Shown in pieces: positions 57,706 through 64,000 of a DNA stretch of 64,000 bases. The notes under the pieces were generated by a model, which made no database searches, was not told the origin of the DNA, and saw nothing but the letters and a program-made list of their open reading frames with translations. Origin of the DNA: G963701675 sp963701675 (lineage in GTDB: Bacteria; Planctomycetota; Planctomycetia; Gemmatales; Gemmataceae); assembly GCA_963701675.1 (NCBI GenBank), contig OY969623.1, positions 1,364,001 through 1,428,000 on the forward strand. Direction: 5' to 3'. The translations under genes were made by a program, and so were the position numbers. Every line of letters begins with the position of its first letter. Position 1 is the first letter of the stretch.

Positions 57706-57784
57706 GCCGTCCGGTCCCCCTGGTCAATATAGAGTTGCAACCCGACGCAGCTTGCGCAACAATTGTCTTTAGTCGATGCAACGT
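57706..57784 (+). repeat. Direct repeat, right copy
   Basis: 79-base partner of 55831-55908. It lies just before the start (57818) of the zinc-ribbon gene, so it could be the original 5' spacer of that gene, duplicated when the cassette arrived. Confidence 0.95.
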
Positions 57785-57817
57785 AGCATGCATTCAAGCG
57801 GCTAAGTCCGGAAAACG

Positions 57818-58303
57818 ATGCCGATACGATTTCGCTGTGTGTTCTGTAACCAACTAATGGGTATATCCCGCCGCAAGGTGGGGACGGTAGTGCGTTGCCC
57901 GGTGTGCGCGAGCTCGGTAACCGTCCCTGACCAACCTGAAGTCCACGCAGACGCAGGCTCCTCCGAAAGAGGAAAGAGGACCCAGGAACAAGCTGCAAAG
58001 CCGCCGTTGTTTGAGCAGAGCGATTTCGACCAGCTATTCAACGCGCCCCATGTACCCGCTCGGCCGGCGCCGGCGCCCATCCAGCCGTTCCATGCGGAGT
58101 CTGTCGATCCAGCGCCGCCGAATCTCCAGGCCTTGCCCGAAAACGGAACGGTCGTGCCGCCGACGTCCGACTATTCTCCGCACGGAATCCTGATTACGCG
58201 AAAGCGCGCGACTCTGCTATGCGTCGCCGTCGTGGTGGCAGTAGCCGCCGCATTTGTACTCGGACTTTGGGTGGCGACGTTGCTGCAAACTCGTCCCGGA
58301 TAA
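57818..58303 (+). CDS. Zinc-ribbon protein with C-terminal membrane helix
   Basis: 161 residues. FRCVFCNQLMGISRR and VRCPVCASSVTVP give the pattern CxxC-x16-CxxC, a zinc ribbon. A disordered Pro/Ala-rich part follows, then one transmembrane segment near the end (RATLLCVAVVVAVAAAFVLG). A common planctomycete design (cytoplasmic ribbon, membrane anchor); function unknown. It begins five codons of spacer after the right direct repeat. Confidence 0.75.
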   Translation: MPIRFRCVFCNQLMGISRRKVGTVVRCPVCASSVTVPDQPEVHADAGSSERGKRTQEQAAKPPLFEQSDFDQLFNAPHVPARPAPAPIQPFHAESVDPAPPNLQALPENGTVVPPTSDYSPHGILITRKRATLLCVAVVVAVAAAFVLGLWVATLLQTRPG

Positions 58304-58307
58304 CCAT

Positions 58308-58825
58308 ATGCCTTCAGTCATTACACACGCCGCGGTTGGCCTAAGTCTGGCGCGAATCTGTGCCAGTGACTCCATGCCGGTGTCGTACTGGGTGCTGTCC
58401 GCCGGCTTGGCGATGCTTCCGGACCTCGATGTCGTGGGCTTTCGCTTCGGCATTCCATACGGCGCCCGGTTCGGGCATCGAGGATTCTCCCATTCGCTGT
58501 TCTGTGCCGCCCTCGTGGGAACGGCGGTTGCTTTGGCCAGCGCCGCGGCGTTTGCCGCTCCGTGGTGGGTAATGGCGCTCTATTTTTCCGGCGTCATGGC
58601 ATCACATGGAATCCTCGACTTGTTTACGAACGGAGGTATGGGCATCGCGATCCTCTCACCGTTCGACGACACGCGCTATTTTTCTCCATGGCGCCCCGTC
58701 CAGGTCTGTCTAATCGGAACGCAGTTCCTGCACCCCTGGAACCTGCCGCATTTCGTAGTGAACTGGTGTGGATCTGGCTGCCACTCGCCGTAACGCTTAG
58801 CGGCGTTGAGTGGTACCGCGCCTGA
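58308..58825 (+). CDS. YdjM/DUF457-type membrane metal-dependent hydrolase, frameshifted near the end
   Basis: Start ATG 58308 (MPSVITHAAVGLSLARIC). The family blocks are present: ITHAAVGLSLARI, GLAMLPDLDVVGFRFGIPYG, HRGFSHSLFCAALVG and ASHGILDLFTNGGMGIAI, with the conserved His/Asp. Near 58748 the frame changes: the first frame yields a stop at 58793 (VVNWCGSGCHSP), while the expected ending AFRSELVWIWLPLAV lies in the next frame to 58825. Such proteins are inner-membrane metal-dependent hydrolases induced by DNA damage in E. coli. Length corrected about 171 residues. Confidence 0.8.
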
Positions 58826-58958
58826 CGATTGAGCTTGAACCTCCCCGTCGCACGTCCTATAAGTTCGCCGTTCCATTGACAAAGTCGGCAGTTGCCGAGA
58901 TTCACCCGAAATCTCCCAACCCGTTTCGCTTCTGGGATCGTCTCTAATCAAGGAATTC

Positions 58959-59531
58959 ATGGACAGTTTTCCCGTCTTGCCCGTAATGGTGTTTGTTGCC
59001 GAGATGTGTGTCGTCACTCTTGGCACGATGCGAGTGATCTTTATTGCACGTGGCCGAAAGATCCTCGCGCCGGTCCTGGGATTCTTCGAGGTGACGATCT
59101 GGCTCTTTGCCATCGGCCAGATCATGCAGAATCTAACTAATCTAGGATGCTTTGCGGCATTCGCGGCAGGTTTCACGGTCGGAAACTACCTCGGCGTGTT
59201 CCTGGAGACGAAGTTGGCCATCGGAAATCTGGTGATTCAAATTGCGACGCGGCGAGACGCTACCGGGTTAGTCGATAGCCTCAAAATGGCCGACTACGGC
59301 GTCACGACGATGGACGCAGAAGGCGCCACGGGACCCGTGAAGGTCGTTTTCACGGTCATCAAGCGGCGTGAACTAGAGACGGTCGTGGCCATTATCAAGC
59401 AATTTGATCGGAACGCGTTCTACGCCATAAACGATCTGCAAGCCGCGGCGGCCGGTATCTTCCCAACGGGCCGCGGACGTTCCAAGAACATCATCCCCTT
59501 CCCGGCACACCTGTCCCGATCGGCGGCGTGA
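58959..59531 (+). CDS. UPF0316/DUF2179 membrane protein
   Basis: 190 residues. It has three hydrophobic segments in the first 85 residues (LPVMVFVAEMCVVTLGTM, VLGFFEVTIWLFAIGQI, GCFAAFAAGFTVGNYLG) and the conserved VGNYLGVFLE, then a DUF2179 domain in the C-terminal half (VVFTVIKRRELETVVAIIKQ, FYAINDLQAA). Probably a membrane protein with a cytoplasmic nucleotide-like domain; function unknown. 133 bases separate it from the upstream gene. Confidence 0.9.
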   Translation: MDSFPVLPVMVFVAEMCVVTLGTMRVIFIARGRKILAPVLGFFEVTIWLFAIGQIMQNLTNLGCFAAFAAGFTVGNYLGVFLETKLAIGNLVIQIATRRDATGLVDSLKMADYGVTTMDAEGATGPVKVVFTVIKRRELETVVAIIKQFDRNAFYAINDLQAAAAGIFPTGRGRSKNIIPFPAHLSRSAA

Positions 59532-59789
59532 ACATTCTTCGTCCAATGAGCTCGACTTGCATTTTTTCGAGTGGTTCCTTACCGTGTGCCCCGGCTTGGT
59601 GAAGCCGCGCTGACGGAACAGCTCGGCGTGGAAAGGCCCGACCCGGTAATTGCCGTTCCACACTAGCCGACCGTGAACCGAGATTAGGCACGGACCCGCA
59701 CACTTTTCTCCTTCTCGCCGCACGGTCTTCGATGCCGGCAGCTCGCCGGCACGTCTCACAAGCTTGGCCCGGATGGCAAGGAAGCTTAA
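59532..59789 (-). other. Spacer with a possible small minus-strand coding fragment
   Basis: On the minus strand the stretch encodes CAGPCLISVHGRLVWNGNYR and then VGPFHAELFRQRGFTKPGH, which looks protein-like, but the frame runs on into both neighbours and I see no start or ribosome-binding site. It may be a decayed gene or chance. No other feature is seen. Confidence 0.3.
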
Positions 59790-61391
59790 ATGGCCAAAGG
59801 CCTCTGGGTGCTGGTCTGCGCCGGCACTCTTGTCGCTGCCGACCCGATCCCGCAAATTCCCACCAAGCCCGCTGACGACCAAGACAACCAGGTCGCCGTC
59901 ACGCTGGCAATTCAAACTGCCATGCAGCAGGCGCGCGAGCGTTTGCTGCAAAACAATCCGAAGGCCGCCGTCGAACTCCTCGAACGCCAGTTGCCGCGCA
60001 TCAACGGCAATCCGGCGTACCTGGCACTAATGCGCGATGCTTACCGTCACTACATCAAAGAGTTGCGTTTGGCCAAGAAAGAAGCGGAAGCCCAACGGTT
60101 CGCCCACTTGTTGGCCGTGCTCGAACCCGGCGCCGCGCCGCCCAACCCGGCGGCAACGGAGACCAAGTCATCTGTTTTGACAGCGCCGACGCCACCCGCG
60201 CAACCGGCGCCCGGCACGCCCGTTGTTCGTCTCAAACGAGAAGAAGACGACGATTTCTTCCGAGTAAAAGAGCAGGCCAGTCAGGCGCCGCCCAGCGACC
60301 TTTTGACGCGCGCGACCGAAGCATTTCGACAGAATAACTATCGCGAGGCGGACAAGCTTTTCGATCAGGCTTTTCAGAATGATCGCAAGAGCATCGCCGC
60401 TAATCGAGACACTTGGGCGTATTGCAAGCTGCACCACGTCGTCGACCAACTCAACAATCAGTCAGCTTCATACAGCACACTCGAAGCGGAAGTTCGGATG
60501 GCGCTCAGTTTCAACCTGAGTCCGCGCATTGATGACTATGCCAAGAAACTTCTAGCAGAAATCGAACGCAGACGTGGAAATAACGGACTCCCCGAGACCT
60601 CAGCAGGCGAAATGCCCGTGACGGTCCGAGACGGCGGACGGTTCGGCGAATGGTTCGTTGCCGAGACAACCAACTTTCGTGTCTACCATAAGCAGGCGCC
60701 GGACGTCGCTCAACGCGCCGCACAAGTAGCGGAACGGACGCGTACTTCCATGTATCGAAAGTGGTTCGGCACACCCGCCGCCGATTGGAATCCGAAGTGT
60801 GCGGTGTACTTGCATCCGGCCGGGGCGGACTACACGCGAGCCACCGGTGTTCCCAGCGGATCGCCCGGACACTCGTCGTTTCAGTTGGACGGCGGCCGGG
60901 TTCTCGACCGGCGCATCGACCTGCATTGCGACATACCCGATATGCTTCAGGCCGTTCTGCCCCACGAAGCCACGCATGTCGTCCTTGCCGGGAACTTCGG
61001 TGAGAAACCCATCCCGCGCTGGGCAGACGAAGGCATCGCCGTGCTAACGGAACCGCGAAACAAGATCGACCGCCATCTTAATAACTTGTCGAAACACTCG
61101 CAGGAGCGGCAACTCTTCAAACTCCGCGATCTGGTGCATTTGAACGACTATCCTCCGCCGCAGCGCATCGGCGCTTTCTATGCACAAAGCGTTTCCCTTT
61201 GTGCTTATCTAGCGAAGGAGAAAGGTCCGCAAGTGCTGGTCGCCTTCATCCGCGACGGCATGCGCGGCGGATACGACGCATCACTTCAAAAGCACTACGG
61301 ACATCAGAGTTTCGACGACCTGGAGAAACAATGGACTGCCTGGGCGTTCAGCAGCATGAGTTCTCACGGCGTGGCCCATCGATCACCTTAA
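59790..61391 (+). CDS. DUF1570-like metallopeptidase with TPR-like front part
   Basis: 533 residues from ATG 59790 with GGAAG in front. A signal (LWVLVCAGTLVAADP) is followed by helical repeats (RERLLQNNPKAAVELLERQL, YREADKLFDQAF). The C-terminal part (about residues 280-520) resembles DUF1570 peptidase-MA domains: HEATHVVLAGNFGEKPIPRW gives HExxH with a later W-A-D-E-G-I-A, whose Glu would be the third zinc ligand, and SQERQLFKLRDLVHLNDYPP. It is probably a periplasmic zinc peptidase. It ends nine bases into the convergent helicase gene. Confidence 0.82.
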   Translation: MAKGLWVLVCAGTLVAADPIPQIPTKPADDQDNQVAVTLAIQTAMQQARERLLQNNPKAAVELLERQLPRINGNPAYLALMRDAYRHYIKELRLAKKEAEAQRFAHLLAVLEPGAAPPNPAATETKSSVLTAPTPPAQPAPGTPVVRLKREEDDDFFRVKEQASQAPPSDLLTRATEAFRQNNYREADKLFDQAFQNDRKSIAANRDTWAYCKLHHVVDQLNNQSASYSTLEAEVRMALSFNLSPRIDDYAKKLLAEIERRRGNNGLPETSAGEMPVTVRDGGRFGEWFVAETTNFRVYHKQAPDVAQRAAQVAERTRTSMYRKWFGTPAADWNPKCAVYLHPAGADYTRATGVPSGSPGHSSFQLDGGRVLDRRIDLHCDIPDMLQAVLPHEATHVVLAGNFGEKPIPRWADEGIAVLTEPRNKIDRHLNNLSKHSQERQLFKLRDLVHLNDYPPPQRIGAFYAQSVSLCAYLAKEKGPQVLVAFIRDGMRGGYDASLQKHYGHQSFDDLEKQWTAWAFSSMSSHGVAHRSP

Positions 61392-64000
61392 GGCCGAACC
61401 ATTCCAATTAATCTGGTCGCTCGTATCTTCCGCATCAAAATGGGGATACGTGGTTGTTTCCATTCCACCCAAACCGTCAATCGGAATCGCTTCCACGTAC
61501 GCCTCTAAAGTATCAAACATCTCCAATTGCTTGCCGCGAGATGATGCCCGTTTGACTTCCGGTGGCGGGTGATGTTCGTCCGTGACGGTTACCTGAGGCA
61601 TACGTTCGCTGGGAATGTCGCCGGCCGTGCATTGTCCTGTGGCTCTGTCAAAACTCTCGGCTAGAATCGTCATCCACGGACCACTGGCCGAATACAGCGT
61701 GGGCAGTGCAGCAGAAAACAAGAGGTAATCCCGGGCGCGCGTGCAGGCCACGTAAAGAGTTCGCAAACTCTCTTCCCAATCGTCCATTTCCTCCTTGGCT
61801 CGCAGAAGGTTCCACGGGAAATCCGAGAACGGCGCGGGCTCCTCGTCGGCCGGCGGCTTCACGACGCAGCCGAGGTCACGGTCCCAATGAGCCACGGGAA
61901 ACTGGCCTGCTCTCGGTACGGCTGCGAAATCGGGAACGATTACGATCGGGAACTCCAACCCCTTCGCCTGGTGAATGGACATCAGGCGAACTACATCGGC
62001 GTTCTCCGGTTGCGTGGCCGCCTGCTCTTCGCGGGGCTGGCTCTCCACCATCTCGCCCAATCGTTGAATGAAGTCGGCAAGCCCGAACCGTCCCGACCGA
62101 TCAAAGGTGCGCGCCAGATCGACGAGCTTCCAGAGGTTCGCCAGTTTTCGATCACCGAAGTCTTCAAACTGCATCGCGGCATCGTAGCCGGTGTCCGCAA
62201 AAACCGCGTTCAGAAGCCGGGCAATCAATAGCCGATCTTTTCTGGCTCTCCATTTTTTCAGGAAGCGCTCTGCTCGTTCCGCCGTGATGCGTTGATCGTC
62301 CGGCAAACGCTGTCGAGTTTCCAAGTCTTGCAGGCCGGCCCAGACGCCGTCGCGATGACGGCTCAGCACGAAGAGAGCCTCATCGCTCAGGCACAGAAAC
62401 GGCGAGCGCAGCACCCCGACCAAACTCAGTGTGTCTTCCGGATTCTCCAGTGCCCGCAAGAGATGCAACAAATCGTAAATTTCCTGCTGGGCGAAGAATG
62501 CGCGGCCGCCCACCACGTAGTAATCGATCTCGAACTTTCGCAGTGCCGCTTCATAGATGCCCACGTTGGTCATTGCGCGAAACAGTAGAACGATGTCGCC
62601 CGGCGTTGTCGCCCGCAACTTCGACGAATTCCGGTCACGATCGACAACCAAGTTTTCACCGTGGACCATCGAGGCGATTCGTCGGGCGATCCATGTTGCT
62701 TCCCCATACCGCCCTTCGCCCGCCTTTCCTTTCTCACCGGGACTCCACATGAACTCGACACATTGATTCGGGTTGATTTGCGCGTTCTGGGTCGTCAGCG
62801 GATCGTAGTCGCTCAGTCGCGTCCCAAGCAGGGCATTGATGAAATCCAGGATGGCCGGTTGACTTCGAAAATTCTCGGTGAGGTCAAGCTGCCCACCCAC
62901 GCTTTTTCGAAGTTCTTGAAACTGGCGAACGTCCGCGCCGCGGAATCGATAGATCAATTGCTTGTGATCGCCGACGGCAAAGAGTTTCCCCGTATTGAAA
63001 GCACCGGCGCAAAGGGATTGGACGAGCTTGATCTGCACCGGATCGGTGTCCTGAAGCTCGTCGATCAAGAGGACTCGGTAGCGACTCCGAAGGCGCTCGA
63101 CGACATCCGGGTTTTGCCGGAGTAGCTCCTCCGTCAAAGCCAGCAGGTCCTGAAAATCGACGACGCCTTCACGTCGCTTGCGAATTTGATACGCCGAGGC
63201 AACATTCGTCGCGACTCGCATAAAGGAGCGCGACACGGCGGCGGCCGCCTCCATACTCTCACGTGAATCGCCCAGAAACTCGAGTTTGTCGCCGATCGCG
63301 TCGCGGAACTTGGTAAGCGCCGACTGCGCGTCCGCATATTTTTCCGGCGAACTCCACGCCTCTATCAATTCCGTCCCGCGCACCATGGCGGATTCTTTGA
63401 TTTCTTCGATGGCCGCCGTCAGGTCGGTGCACTCGTGCAGGGTGTCCATCCGCAGATGCAAGCGGCGGATGCGATCGGCCATTTCAGTGCCCGGCAGCGG
63501 CGGAGCTTCACGCAGCAACCTCAGGCAATTCGTAATGCCCGGGTTCGTCGAAATAACATGACGCACGTACCGAGAACGGAGTGCTTTCTCGGCGTATTCA
63601 GCCCAAATCTCGGAGTTTTCGCGATCGCCTCGGCCGAGCCATGCCTGCCATGCGGATTCGTCATGCTGGCTGCGGAGATGGTCAACGGCATCTACCACTG
63701 GCCTCCAGACATAGCTGAGTATTAGTTGTCGCAGGCTCCTCGCCTTCCGGTGATTCGCTTAGCAGGAGATTCTCCAAACTTTCCTGCAACACTTCGGTTT
63801 CGAGGCTTCGGGACAGTGCATCTTCGAGGACTTCAAAGTGTGGATCGATTCCGGCCACAACGGCATTCTGCCGCAAGAGATTGGCGCAGAATGAATGAAT
63901 GGTGCTAATCGTCGCCGATTCAAGTGAGCGCAGGTGGTGTTGCCAGCCCTCGGCAGCCGCGTCGGTTCTCGCAGCCCGAATGCCGTCGCTCACCTTCGTG
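61383..64000 (-). CDS. AddA/UvrD-type helicase-nuclease subunit, 5' end missing, one frameshift
   Basis: The gene continues past the window. The visible part begins about TKVSDGIRAART. ATISTIHSFCANLLRQNAVV is the AddA/RecB-like motif after the first part of the ATPase; then FRGADVRQFQELRKSV, LTENFRSQPAILDFINALLG, SIHQAKGLEFPIVIVPDF and LYVACTRARDYLLFSA are UvrD/RecB motifs. Near 63708 the frame changes (TTNTQL then VWRPVVDAVDHLRS). The visible C-terminus stops at 61383, and no nuclease domain (GxxDxxxxxxxxxxIxDYKT) is seen, so this may be a shorter AddA-like or UvrD-family protein lacking it. About 870 residues are visible. Confidence 0.85.

Noticed and set aside
55831..57784. Integron attC sites in the direct repeats
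   Set aside because: The repeats lack a matching R''/R' pair of the GTTRRRY/RYYYAAC type in the needed places, and no integrase gene is in the window.

Overview
The window is a gene-dense chromosomal segment of a member of the Planctomycetota, probably Gemmatales or a close relative. The evidence is the mix of families typical of that phylum. There are two clusters of DUF1549/DUF1553 proteins with DUF1501 proteins, PSCyt1-type haem domains (CxxCH), and redoxin-cytochrome-copper monooxygenase fusions. There are also surface proteins with the LExR..L planctomycete export motif, ThiD2-ThiE thiamine enzymes, a BlaI/M56 pair, and many secreted proteins without an assigned function. Reading is in both directions, with short spacers and frequent ATGA-type overlaps.

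Layout. 1-1013: end of a GlgC-like nucleotidyltransferase. 1076-10662: cluster A (DUF1549/1553, DUF1501, a second DUF1549/1553, redoxin/cytochrome/monooxygenase). 10691-12516: a secreted protein, LarB and a DUF493 protein. 12519-15618 (minus): a cytochrome-WD40 protein and an FHA-GAF-HD-GYP signalling protein. 15760-19087: two PhnD-like binding proteins facing each other and a TolC-like outer-membrane protein. 19354-20868: a ClpN-ThiD2-ThiE fusion. 20970-23934: three exported proteins of unknown function, two of them paralogous. 23974-26207: RecQ. 26431-28290: a surface FG-GAP-like protein. 28353-31083 (minus): a HEAT/TPR protein and a PHP-domain protein. 31090-37153: cluster B, a second copy of the DUF1549/1553-DUF1501-monooxygenase set. 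37185-37980: two YciI proteins. 38843-38914: tRNA-Thr(CGT). 38986-44098: a cyclophilin, M56/BlaI with two operator dyads, a lipoprotein hydrolase and a TVP38 membrane protein. 44261-46566: a TPR protein. 46576-48417 (minus): lipA between a LipB-like and a lipoyl-like protein that both lack the residues expected for catalysis or attachment. 48558-54751: a glycosyltransferase-39-like protein, a HEAT protein and a pseudo-esterase. 54772-55719 (minus): toxin-antitoxin remnants and a toxin-antitoxin pair. 55831-57784: a two-gene cassette (a PD-(D/E)XK-like protein and a DUF3883 protein) between two nearly identical 78/79-base direct repeats; this is the best candidate for an undescribed mobile, possibly defensive, unit. 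57818-64000: a zinc-ribbon membrane protein, a YdjM-like protein, a UPF0316 protein, a DUF1570-like peptidase and an AddA/UvrD-type helicase cut by the window end.

About thirteen otherwise well-conserved genes or gene parts are split by single-base frame changes (near 2540, 3246, 8698, 17972, 21555, 24747, 31282, 32200, 32379, 39275, 46050, 58748, 63708). In each case the protein continues cleanly in another frame. I read these mainly as assembly or read indels and annotate the genes across the breaks, but true decay cannot be excluded. Several long intergenic palindromes (3864, 17624, 19307, 28310, 29535, 39609) separate genes and probably act as terminators or are dispersed palindromic elements.
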